Shown: one piece after another, positions 25,682 through 34,521 of the stretch
Layout: each line of letters begins with the position of its first letter
Numbering within the stretch: position 1 is the stretch's first letter
Origin: JANQPA01 sp964628385
GTDB lineage: Bacteria > Bacteroidota > Bacteroidia > Chitinophagales > Saprospiraceae
Length of the DNA: 55,947 nucleotides
NCBI GenBank assembly: GCA_964628385.1
Contig: CAZVOD010000021.1
Coordinates: 1-55,947 of the forward strand
Direction: 5' to 3'
The notes under the pieces: model-generated
What the model was told of the DNA's origin: nothing
Databases searched by the model: none
What the model saw: only the letters and a program-made list of their open reading frames with translations
Program-made: the position numbers and the translations under genes

Positions 25682-27412
25682 ATGAAAAAAAATTACTTTA
25701 CATTACTGATTTGCTCCATCTCTGTAATGGGACTATCACAGCCTGCCTTCATGAATATTTCTGAGGTTGCAGGAGTGGCAGATGAAGGTCATAACATCGG
25801 CATCTCTTTCTCAGACTTTGATAGAGACGGTGATCAGGATTTTTATGTGGCCACCAGAAGTGGCGCCAATAAATTATTTGAAAACCTGGGTAATAACACC
25901 TTCATGAATATCGCTCCGATGGTTGGCGTCAACTCCAGAGCCAGCTCCCGCTCCGGAATTTGGGTTGACATCAATAATGATGGATTCCAGGACTTGTACG
26001 TTTCCAATTTCTTAGAAGGCGATATTTTATATTTAAATAACGGCGACAAAACCTTTACCAACATTAGCCGATCAGCCGGGATAGATAATGAAAACCGGCC
26101 TTTTTCTGTCAATGTGGCGGATGTAAACCAAGATGGCTTTCTCGATATTTATATCAGCAATTTTCAGACAGAAAATATACTCTACAAAAATAATGGAGAC
26201 CATACATTCACGAATATAGTAGAGCAGTCTGGTGCTACTGATCGGCTCAATGCCATGGGCTCCATATTTTTTGATTATGACAATGACAATGATTTGGATT
26301 TGTACCTTACCCACGATGGGCAGCCGTATATTTTGTATAAAAATATCGGTGGAGGCAACTTTATAGATGTCAGCGAAGAAGCAGGCATTAATTACGACGG
26401 GAACGGTATGGGTACTGATGTTGGTGATATCAATAATGATGGTTGGCTGGATATCTATGTCACGAATTTATACGAAAATACCTTGTTCCTTAATAATGGT
26501 GATGGAACCTTTACGGATATTTCTCAGGCATCCCGTTCTGATGATTATGGGATGGGTTGGGGTACCAACTTTTTGGACTACAACAATGATGGTTGGTTGG
26601 ATATCTATGTGACCAATGATTCTTACTTTTCTCCCTACCCTAATGTTCTCTATCGCAACAACGGCGACAATACTTTCGGAATAGTCGAGGCTGCCGGATC
26701 AGTTTCTAGCATGCTGGGAGGCTATGGTAGCGCCTGTTCAGATATTGATATGGATGGACGTGTGGATTTGGTAATAGCTAATGCCGGACGTAGAGACCAT
26801 GTAGAACTTTTCCATAATCAAGCGCCGCAGGCCAACTGGATAGGCTTCCAACTTGAAGGTGTAAGATCCAATAGGGATGCGGTAGGTGCCAGAATTGAAG
26901 TAACGGACAGTGACTCCATAATACGAATAGAAGAAGTAGCCTCAGGTAGTGGCTATGCTTCCCAGAATTCACTGATTCAGCATTTTGGACTGGGCAAAGC
27001 TTCCTCAGTGAGTAGTCTAAAGGTATCGTGGCCCAGTGGCAGGCGTCAGACTTTTGACAACCTCGACATTAATCAATATTACTACGTAAAAGAAGGTGAA
27101 GCACCTCAGCCGCTAGGCAACACTACTACCCCCGTCAATAACCTGGAGTTGCAGGAATACAACTACAATTTATATCCTAATCCTACAAGTGATGCATTTG
27201 CACTTGAACTTTACCTTCCCAAAGCTGTCCCCTTAAACGTCAGTATAGTGGACCAAATGGGACGATTAGCACAGCCATCACAGCAATTACAGGCAATAGC
27301 CGGACACAATAACTGGACCATCAGGCTCCAATCAGACTTACCCGCCGGTACCTATAGATTTCTCCTTCAGGGAGAAGGCATTAATTTCTCTGGCTCCCTC
27401 ATCATTGAGTAA
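25682..27412 (+). CDS. Secreted FG-GAP/VCBS-ASPIC/UnbV protein with T9SS sorting domain
   Basis: Extracellular beta-propeller-type protein of about 576 aa. The start at 25682 (MKKNYF) gives a clean signal peptide; the frame is open 12 codons further upstream. At least six FG-GAP/VCBS repeats follow, recognisable by calcium-loop motifs such as DFDRDGDQDFYVA and DINNDGWLDIYV. An ASPIC/UnbV domain comes next (VGARIEV, GYASQNSLIQHFGLG, SWPSGRRQTF). A C-terminal type A T9SS sorting domain begins LYPNPTSDAF. The role is surface adhesion or glycan binding by analogy. It converges on a second, larger FG-GAP/ASPIC gene. Confidence 0.9.
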   Translation: MKKNYFTLLICSISVMGLSQPAFMNISEVAGVADEGHNIGISFSDFDRDGDQDFYVATRSGANKLFENLGNNTFMNIAPMVGVNSRASSRSGIWVDINNDGFQDLYVSNFLEGDILYLNNGDKTFTNISRSAGIDNENRPFSVNVADVNQDGFLDIYISNFQTENILYKNNGDHTFTNIVEQSGATDRLNAMGSIFFDYDNDNDLDLYLTHDGQPYILYKNIGGGNFIDVSEEAGINYDGNGMGTDVGDINNDGWLDIYVTNLYENTLFLNNGDGTFTDISQASRSDDYGMGWGTNFLDYNNDGWLDIYVTNDSYFSPYPNVLYRNNGDNTFGIVEAAGSVSSMLGGYGSACSDIDMDGRVDLVIANAGRRDHVELFHNQAPQANWIGFQLEGVRSNRDAVGARIEVTDSDSIIRIEEVASGSGYASQNSLIQHFGLGKASSVSSLKVSWPSGRRQTFDNLDINQYYYVKEGEAPQPLGNTTTPVNNLELQEYNYNLYPNPTSDAFALELYLPKAVPLNVSIVDQMGRLAQPSQQLQAIAGHNNWTIRLQSDLPAGTYRFLLQGEGINFSGSLIIE

Positions 27413-27423
27413 GCTTACGAAAG

Positions 27424-27464
27424 GTGGAAAGTGCATGATAAAAAATAATGCACTTTCCACTTTT
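27424..27464. terminator. Convergent terminator between two FG-GAP genes
   Basis: Perfect 13-bp stem GTGGAAAGTGCAT (27424-27436) / ATGCACTTTCCAC (27448-27460) with an A-rich 11-base loop and TTTT on the plus strand. It lies between converging stops and may stop both transcripts. Confidence 0.72.
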
Positions 27465-27494
27465 ATAAATTTTTTATAAAAAATTTGATCTCTT

Positions 27495-30400
27495 CTACTC
27501 TACCCTAAGCAACTGCACAGGACCATCATTTCTGGCCATTAGGATACCAACTTGCTCATCGGCCAAGTTGATCAGCGAAATTTTTTTGATATCGCCGGGG
27601 GCAAAAAAGCCGGATTTTACTGGACTCATGGGTTGATATTCCAGGTTGCCTATTCCTTTCAGGAATACCCCTACCGAAGCATCATTGCGAGTGGTTTCCA
27701 CTTCTACTGGATACAAGTTACCGGCCACCAATAAATCCTTAATCCCATCTCCATCAAAATCAGCAGGAATTATTCCATTAATAGAGGATAGCTGTGCCCG
27801 GTTAGGGAGTTCCAGAGGCTCAAAGTCAATATTATCTTTATTATCAAAGATGGTACTGGCAAAAGTTCTGGCTTTATAATTGATGGCTTCTTTCAGCGCT
27901 TTTTCACCATAAATCTCACGAAGGGAAGCCTGACCAAATTCATGGTACGTTTCAAATTTTTCCTTAATAAAGGGCATCTGATCAGATGAACATTGACGAC
28001 CACGCAGAGGGAAAAGTGTCCCTTCGTTGAAATAACCAAGAACAATATCACCGGTACCATTTTCGTCAAAATCATTGTAATAGACCTGGAATGGTTCAGA
28101 ATCAGAAGCTTTATACTTGTAGTTTTTGCCCAGGTTGCCGGCAATCAGTTCAAGGTCTCCGTCGCCATCGAGATCACTGGCACTTATACTATACCACCAG
28201 CCGGTTTGATCAGCCAGGCCTAGTGCATCAGTAATTTCCTTAAACTTTCCCCCGTCGTATTCAAAAACACGTACCGGCATCCACTCTCCTACTATCGCTA
28301 GGTCGATCTTTTTATTAGCATTGACATCCGCCCAAACAGCATCTGTCACCATGCCCAAAGGAAGAAACTCAGAAGCCACCTTTTCGGTGACGTCTGTAAA
28401 GTACCCTTTGTCGTTCTCTAAAATGTAACTATTAGCTGGAGAAGGATATTTTTGTGGTAAAACCCTGCCACCAACAAAAAGATCCAAATCGCCATCCACA
28501 TCAAAATCAAAAGGCTTAACAGCAGCTCCGCTGCTTCTCAAACCCGGCAAACGGCGAGTTGTCTTTCTAAATTTTCCATTTCCTCTATTCAAGTACAATC
28601 GGTCTTCTAGAAATTCACTGCCCTCCAAATATTCATTTCCACCGCTAGCGACATACAAGTCAAGATCACCATCCTGATCCGCATCAAAGAAAACAGCTCC
28701 TACATCTTCCATCTGGCTATCTTTCTCCCAGAACTGTTTCTGTGCTTCAGTGAAAGCTCCGCTTCCATTTTGAAGATATAACTTCCCGGCAGCCCCTATA
28801 GCAGCTCCCAAAAAGACATCTTCAAGGCCATCTCCGTTAACATCTCCTACAGCCATAGCCGGTCCAAATTGAGACATTTTATGTGGTAACAAAATTTCCT
28901 TACCAAAATCGTAGAAATTATTTTCTACATGCCTGTAATCCAGGCCTGCTTCATCAGTGATATCTCTAAAGACCGTTTGGCTGCTTTCATTATTGAATGA
29001 TGCCCGCTGATCAGCATCTGCATAGTTGATTGTGAGTGCTTCTCCGGCTGGCACACTAGCCCTAGTCTCCATTTTACCATCGGGCCAGATGATGGTCAGT
29101 TCATCAATAGTTTCAACATTTCCCACCCCCATAAAAATTCTATCTTCCAGGCTAGACTGGTATCCGCGAGTCAAGTAGTGCTCCTTGTATATTTTTTGCG
29201 CGCCTACAGTGGCAATAATGCGGGCACCAATGCCAGATGGGTTCCCATCAGGGCCATTTAACCGGATCTTCAGGTTTTTTCCATTACTATTTTTATTTCT
29301 GAAAATATAGGCCGGAGCATCAATATTATTGATAACAATATCGAGATTCCCGTCATTATCCAGGTCAGCAACCGCCGCACCATTGCTGTAACTCAAAGAA
29401 TCAAAGCCCCAATCTGCTGAGCGATCGGTAAACGTCAAATCGCCGTTATTTTCAAAAATATAATTGGCAATTTTTGTTTCCGGTAGTTTTTCGATCAGCT
29501 CTTTCATAGCCATCATTTTCATTTGTGGCCCTTCGTAGGCAACCATCTCGGTGATCTTCTCGCGGTATTTTACAAAGTCTTTATTAGAAAACTCTTTACG
29601 AAAGCCGTTGGTCACCATAAGGTCTTTGTATCCGTCGTTATTGAAATCCTCCAAAAGAGTAGCCCAGCTCCAGTCTGTATTAGAAACACCAGCCATCTGA
29701 GCCATATCGCTAAAAGTCATATTTTGATTGTTCAATTGAAGGGAGTTAAACATATACTGATAGTGAAACCCATTATTAACAGCCTTGTAAAACTTCTCAG
29801 GATTCATAGAACGCATATTGGTCTTTTGGCGGTAGTTATCTTCGGCGACCATATCGGCGACATAAATATCCGGCCATGCATCATTGTTGATATCTGCAAT
29901 ATCTACGCCCATGCTAAAGTTAGACGTGTGGAAAGTCGCTTCTTTGATCATTTCCCGAAAAGTACCATCCCCATTATTGAGATACATGTAATCTGTTTCC
30001 ACATAGTCATTGGTCACATAAAGGTCCGGCCAGCCATCCTGATTAAGGTCGCCGGCGGCCACTCCTAACCCGTAGCCTAGTGGATTCTGGTTCAACCCGG
30101 CCTGAGCACTAACATCAATAAACCGACCGCCATCATTTCTGTATAGCTTATCACCGGCATTTTGATCCACAGAGGCTTTTAATTTCCTGGCACTTTGACC
30201 GGTAAAAAGGTCAATAGAATGGTTGAGCAGATACATATCCAGGTCGTTATCTCTGTCGTAGTCAAAGAAAAGAGCCTGAGTAGAGTAAGCAGCATCGGCC
30301 AGGCCATATTCCCTGGCCTTTTCTGTAAAGGTCATGTCTCCATTGTTAATGTATAACTCATTGAGACGATACTCGGGCTTTAAGCGACCGGATTTACAAA

Positions 30401-30818
30401 CGTAGATATCCAAAAGCCCGTCTGCATTGACATCGGCCATAGCTACTCCGGTTGACCAGCCCGGGCTACCCTTCACACCGGCTTGCTCTGTAATATCTTC
30501 AAACTCAAAATTTCCTTTATTAAGATATAGTTTGTTGAATGACTGATTTCCGGTAAAATAGAGATCCGGCAGATCATCACCGTTGATATCGCCTACAGCC
30601 ACACCACCACCGTTGTAAAAATATTCATATGTCAGAACATTGATGGAGGGAGAATCTTCAATTCGATTTTCAAAAGTTACTCCCGTTTGTTCAGGAGAAA
30701 GCCATTCAAATAATGGGCCTTCAACATTATTTAACTTCCCATCAGTAGCCTTCTCCTCTTTTTGGCAAGAAGAGCAATGGATAAGTAGAATAAAAATTAA
30801 CCCCAAATATTTCTTCAT
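27495..30818 (-). CDS. Large FG-GAP/VCBS-ASPIC/UnbV surface lipoprotein (CRTAC1-like)
   Basis: 1107-aa protein with a lipoprotein signal ending HCSSCQ, so it is probably anchored in the outer membrane. Two blocks of FG-GAP/VCBS repeats (motifs such as DINGDDLPDLYFTGN, DFNNDGYKDLMVTNG and DQDGDLDLYVASGG) surround an ASPIC/UnbV domain near the middle (GYQSSLEDRIFMGVG, IIWPDGKMETR). There is no T9SS tail, in contrast to the smaller neighbour. It is encoded 132 bases downstream of the SusE/F-like lipoprotein on the same strand, so it probably belongs to the glycan-utilization operon as a surface glycan-binding component (inference). Confidence 0.9.
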   Translation of the reverse strand: MKKYLGLIFILLIHCSSCQKEEKATDGKLNNVEGPLFEWLSPEQTGVTFENRIEDSPSINVLTYEYFYNGGGVAVGDINGDDLPDLYFTGNQSFNKLYLNKGNFEFEDITEQAGVKGSPGWSTGVAMADVNADGLLDIYVCKSGRLKPEYRLNELYINNGDMTFTEKAREYGLADAAYSTQALFFDYDRDNDLDMYLLNHSIDLFTGQSARKLKASVDQNAGDKLYRNDGGRFIDVSAQAGLNQNPLGYGLGVAAGDLNQDGWPDLYVTNDYVETDYMYLNNGDGTFREMIKEATFHTSNFSMGVDIADINNDAWPDIYVADMVAEDNYRQKTNMRSMNPEKFYKAVNNGFHYQYMFNSLQLNNQNMTFSDMAQMAGVSNTDWSWATLLEDFNNDGYKDLMVTNGFRKEFSNKDFVKYREKITEMVAYEGPQMKMMAMKELIEKLPETKIANYIFENNGDLTFTDRSADWGFDSLSYSNGAAVADLDNDGNLDIVINNIDAPAYIFRNKNSNGKNLKIRLNGPDGNPSGIGARIIATVGAQKIYKEHYLTRGYQSSLEDRIFMGVGNVETIDELTIIWPDGKMETRASVPAGEALTINYADADQRASFNNESSQTVFRDITDEAGLDYRHVENNFYDFGKEILLPHKMSQFGPAMAVGDVNGDGLEDVFLGAAIGAAGKLYLQNGSGAFTEAQKQFWEKDSQMEDVGAVFFDADQDGDLDLYVASGGNEYLEGSEFLEDRLYLNRGNGKFRKTTRRLPGLRSSGAAVKPFDFDVDGDLDLFVGGRVLPQKYPSPANSYILENDKGYFTDVTEKVASEFLPLGMVTDAVWADVNANKKIDLAIVGEWMPVRVFEYDGGKFKEITDALGLADQTGWWYSISASDLDGDGDLELIAGNLGKNYKYKASDSEPFQVYYNDFDENGTGDIVLGYFNEGTLFPLRGRQCSSDQMPFIKEKFETYHEFGQASLREIYGEKALKEAINYKARTFASTIFDNKDNIDFEPLELPNRAQLSSINGIIPADFDGDGIKDLLVAGNLYPVEVETTRNDASVGVFLKGIGNLEYQPMSPVKSGFFAPGDIKKISLINLADEQVGILMARNDGPVQLLRVE

Positions 30819-30950
30819 AATGATTGATGGTTTTGGATTAGATCAAAATTGAAAAAGGACTATCCAGTTGATATGAATAGTCCTCTTTAACGAACAGTAC
30901 GCAGGCCCTGAATCTAATCGTCAAAGCCCTGAACCGTTCCTGCTTTTATT

Positions 30951-32807
30951 TTATTCAAAAGAATAAGCCCCTGTATTAACGTTAAAGGTTACCGTATATG
31001 TGCCTGCAGGTACAGGAATATTCGGCCCATCTATTGTACCGGTACCCATTGGGAAGTCAGAAGCTCCCCAGTTCCAGGGCCAATCATTATTAGCACGGAA
31101 CTTAGCTTCTCCGTCAACCAATTCAAGGGTCAACGTCAACTCTCCCGGACTAGTATTTTGATCAGAAGCAGTCATATCGGTATCAGAATCCCAACCAGAT
31201 GGAGTAGCATCACCAATTATACCTACTGTGGTAGGTTCAATGCTGTACGCTGCTGTGCTAGGATTGAAAGTTATCAGGTAAATGCCCGCACTAACGATAA
31301 TATTATTACCCTCGAGGTCACCGACGTTATCGCCGTCGTTGTCACCCCAGTTAGTAGCCCAATCATCATTGGTTCTGAACTTAACTTCACCATCCGTCAA
31401 ACCCAAAACAATTTGGTAAGTACCATCACCATTATCACGCATATCCGTATCGGCATCCCAACCTCCCGGAGTTGCATTACCAATAATGCCTAACGACTCT
31501 AACCCAGGAGCAAAATCATACGCTGCCGTCTCGGGGTTGAAGGTTACGTTGTACAAACCAGCTGTGACCGGAATGTTTGGACCATCCAAAGTGGCTACAC
31601 CAGAGGGGAAATCCGTTCCTCCCCAGTTGGTAGCCCAGTCATCGTTGGCACGGAACTTAGCTTCCCCATCGGTCAATTCAACCAAAAGACTGAATGTACC
31701 ATCACCATTATCAGTCAAATCAGTATCAGTGTCCCAACCTCCCGGAGTTGCATCACCAATGATACCAATCGATGGGAAGCGGAGGAACTCAAAGTTATAC
31801 CGTAGAGTTTGGTCATTGAATGTGATATTGTAAAAGGCGGTTTGTTCCGTAAACATAATATTAGGACCAAATGCTTCTGCACGTCCTTCTTCGCCGGAGT
31901 CTCCCCAGTTAGTCCCCATAAAGTCAGGACTTTCAGCGAATCTGAATTCTGTTCCATTTTCTATTTGTACATCTCTTAACTCCCAGGTATTATCAGCGGT
32001 CTGAGTAAACTCAAACTCATCCCCCTGGAAATTATTGAAAGTCCCTAATAAGAACAGGCCACTGGCATTTCCTTCAAAAGTCACTGCCGGCTCAGCCGTA
32101 TAGATTAATGTCTGATCATTGAAGCGAATATTTACCAACCCGGCAGGTACACAACCTTCACCGGTATCACCATTTTCGCCGGGACTACTGATGTTACTAA
32201 ACATCTGACCGGTACAGTTAGGGTCACCCCAGTCTTCATCGCTGAAGTCTTCTGTATTTTTGATTTTCCAGCCACCACCTTGCAAGTCTACTTCTTGAAC
32301 TACCCAGGTGTTATCAGAGACTAGTGTCATCGCTGTAGAGCCCCAACCATTGAAAGAACCGGCAAGGTACATTTCATCGTGGTTAGCAGCAAATGGCAAT
32401 AATGACACTTCAAAGTCAACCGTTCTATTGGTAGTCTGATTCTTGCTATCTGTAACCGCGATCTCGATAGTCAGATTCTGGCCTACCTCAAAAGCAGAAG
32501 CGTTAAACTCACTTCCTTCAATAACAATAGAATCCATCGTGCCCGAAAGGCTTTCAGTCTTGCTAAATACTTCTGACCCACCGTTCAATAATGTAACGGT
32601 AGCGCTAGACAATGGAGATACAGAACCATCGGCAAAAACGGCCCGAATGTTAAAATCTCCAACCAATTGTTTACCCTGTGGAGTAACGGATAAGATACCG
32701 GGAGGAAAATCTGTAGCCTCCAGCGTATCAAAGTCTAATGGGTCCTCACATGAGTACAACCCAATTAGTATAAAAAGTGATAAAATTAATCTAAGGTTTT
32801 TCATCAT
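30951..32807 (-). CDS. SusE/SusF-like surface glycan-binding lipoprotein
   Basis: 618-aa lipoprotein (lipobox LYSC at about 17-20) of the SusE/SusF outer-membrane type. After an N-terminal Ig-like region (to about 130) it carries five carbohydrate-binding-like modules. Two are divergent (MYLAGSFNGWGS, LFLLGTFNNFQ). Three are closely similar C-terminal copies marked by GIIGDATPGGWD, KFRANDDWATNWG and YNVTFNPETAAYDF. Aromatic residues in each copy suit sugar stacking. It is third in the order SusC-SusD-SusE/F and probably binds the polysaccharide at the cell surface. Confidence 0.88.
   Translation of the reverse strand: MMKNLRLILSLFILIGLYSCEDPLDFDTLEATDFPPGILSVTPQGKQLVGDFNIRAVFADGSVSPLSSATVTLLNGGSEVFSKTESLSGTMDSIVIEGSEFNASAFEVGQNLTIEIAVTDSKNQTTNRTVDFEVSLLPFAANHDEMYLAGSFNGWGSTAMTLVSDNTWVVQEVDLQGGGWKIKNTEDFSDEDWGDPNCTGQMFSNISSPGENGDTGEGCVPAGLVNIRFNDQTLIYTAEPAVTFEGNASGLFLLGTFNNFQGDEFEFTQTADNTWELRDVQIENGTEFRFAESPDFMGTNWGDSGEEGRAEAFGPNIMFTEQTAFYNITFNDQTLRYNFEFLRFPSIGIIGDATPGGWDTDTDLTDNGDGTFSLLVELTDGEAKFRANDDWATNWGGTDFPSGVATLDGPNIPVTAGLYNVTFNPETAAYDFAPGLESLGIIGNATPGGWDADTDMRDNGDGTYQIVLGLTDGEVKFRTNDDWATNWGDNDGDNVGDLEGNNIIVSAGIYLITFNPSTAAYSIEPTTVGIIGDATPSGWDSDTDMTASDQNTSPGELTLTLELVDGEAKFRANNDWPWNWGASDFPMGTGTIDGPNIPVPAGTYTVTFNVNTGAYSFE
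30954..31779 (-). repeat. Three tandem ~90-residue binding modules in the SusE/F-like gene
   Basis: Approximate units are 31504-31779, 31236-31503 and 30954-31235. Each encodes GIIG(D/N)ATP(G/S)GWD, a charged middle, a K/R-F-R-(A/T)-N-(D/N)-D-W core and a final T-F-N strand. The first two are most alike, which suggests recent duplication. Confidence 0.8.
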
Positions 32808-32910
32808 TCTTTAGTTTTGAAAAAACTGAACTGTTTAAAGTTAAGTATAAAAAACATCTAACCCTCTATCAGATAAGGAAGCCTCATCAGGAGCCTCCAA
32901 TCTTTTCTTC

Positions 32911-34485
32911 TTAGTAATTTGGATTTTGAGTCAAGTTTGGATTCGCCAGTAACTCATTAGCCGGAATTGGAAGAATATTTCTGAAAGACTGCGTAGGCTG
33001 TCCATTCTGAACATTTCCTTTCCATGGCCATGTACCATTTTCAGTGAACAGGTTAAAGCGAATCAAATCGGTTCTTCTCTTGGCTTCCCAGTATAACTCT
33101 CTTGCTCTTTCATCCAGCAAAAAGTCCAGCGTTAGTTCAGAATCCATAAGGTTACCCAATTCAGAACCATAAGCTCTTTCTCTTATATCATTGATAAATC
33201 CAAGGGCAGTAGCTCTGTCGCCACCAGCTCCTCCTCTTAGTACCGCTTCAGCATACATCAAATAAACGTCTGCCAAGCGGAAAATTGGAAAGTCAGTATC
33301 GGTATGTGTAAGATCCTGGCCCGGTATTCCATCGGAGGTTACATTCTTATATTTGGTCACGGCAAAACCATCCTGGAAATTCATCAGGTCATTAATATCT
33401 TTACTTTGATTTTGGGTAAAGAACATAGCTCTTGAGTCAACAGCGCCAGTCTCATCCGGGAAAAGATCAACCAGTGCAGAAGTCGTTCTAAGACCACCCC
33501 AGCCCCCATTGATTCCAAAATCAGCAGGATCCATATCACCACCTACAGGAGCGTGAATGAGGAATGTTGTACCACCAAAAGTCTGAGTGGCCAGGCCATC
33601 GTAAGGAATCGCCCAGATAATTTCTTCTGATGTTTGATTATCAGCAAGGAAAAGATGCTCATAATTGTCATCCAGGCTGTAAGCTCCTGAATTGATAATC
33701 TTATTACACGCTTCCACACAATCAGAATAGCGATTCACACCGGCAAATACCTCTGCATTTAGGTATAACCTGGCTTGCAGCATCCATAAAGCAGCCCGAT
33801 CAACTCTACCATACTGGGCCTCTCCCGGGCCAGGTAAAGTGGACTCTATTTGCGATAGTTCCTGATCGATAAAATTAAATACTACTTCGCGAGATACCTG
33901 CTGTGGTGGTTCAGAACCAACTGTAGCCTCTTCCGTATAGAAAGGAATATTAGCAAACAGGTCAATCCCGTGGAAATAACTCAAAGCACGTAAAAATCTG
34001 GCTTCTGCTCTGAACTGTTCAATTTCTGGACGTATACCCGCTCTGATACCACGTGCATCCAATCTGTCAGAAGTGGATTCCCGAAGGAATTCATTGGCCA
34101 TCGATACCTGGAAGAAAATACGATAGTAAATCGCATTAACAAACTGGTTATCGGATGTCCATACCTGCACGTTCAAATCCTGAATACCGTCGTCTCCCCA
34201 GGCGATTACCGCTTCGTCGGTAGGAAGCTCCTGGAGCTGCCAGTATTGACGTATGTAGTCAGAGAACCCTTCGTCCAGACTCGAGATATCAGGCTGACCA
34301 GCAGGGCCTTCCTGACCAGTCAAAGCCAGGCCTGCATATACTTTTGCAATGAATCTTCTGTATGAATCCTCATCAGACAAAATAATCTCAGAGGTTGATG
34401 ATGTCTTGGGCTCCAATTCCAGATCTGTACAAGCCGAAAACATCAAGACAAATAAGATAAATGTGAGATTTAATATCTTTTTCAT
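32911..34485 (-). CDS. SusD/RagB family nutrient-binding lipoprotein
   Basis: Surface lipoprotein of about 524 aa that captures glycan and closes over its SusC partner. The start at 34485 (MKKILNLTF...) gives a lipoprotein signal with cysteine in FSACTD; the frame is open six codons further upstream. The TPR-like helical core and the typical C-terminal segments ERARELYWEAKRRTDLIRF and NILPIPANELLANPNLTQNP are present. It lies 36 bases downstream of susC on the same strand, the standard SusCD arrangement. Confidence 0.95.
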   Translation of the reverse strand: MKKILNLTFILFVLMFSACTDLELEPKTSSTSEIILSDEDSYRRFIAKVYAGLALTGQEGPAGQPDISSLDEGFSDYIRQYWQLQELPTDEAVIAWGDDGIQDLNVQVWTSDNQFVNAIYYRIFFQVSMANEFLRESTSDRLDARGIRAGIRPEIEQFRAEARFLRALSYFHGIDLFANIPFYTEEATVGSEPPQQVSREVVFNFIDQELSQIESTLPGPGEAQYGRVDRAALWMLQARLYLNAEVFAGVNRYSDCVEACNKIINSGAYSLDDNYEHLFLADNQTSEEIIWAIPYDGLATQTFGGTTFLIHAPVGGDMDPADFGINGGWGGLRTTSALVDLFPDETGAVDSRAMFFTQNQSKDINDLMNFQDGFAVTKYKNVTSDGIPGQDLTHTDTDFPIFRLADVYLMYAEAVLRGGAGGDRATALGFINDIRERAYGSELGNLMDSELTLDFLLDERARELYWEAKRRTDLIRFNLFTENGTWPWKGNVQNGQPTQSFRNILPIPANELLANPNLTQNPNY

Positions 34486-34521
34486 TATTCCTAATTTTAA
34501 CATTTGTAAAACAAATAGCGT

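Noticed and set aside
29523..30068. 181-codon open frame on the plus strand
   Set aside because: Antisense to FG-GAP repeats, whose biased Asp/Asn/Gly codons keep the opposite strand open.
30954..31779. Regular repeats considered as a CRISPR-like or noncoding tandem array
   Set aside because: Units are ~280 bases, in frame, and encode conserved binding modules within one lipoprotein gene.
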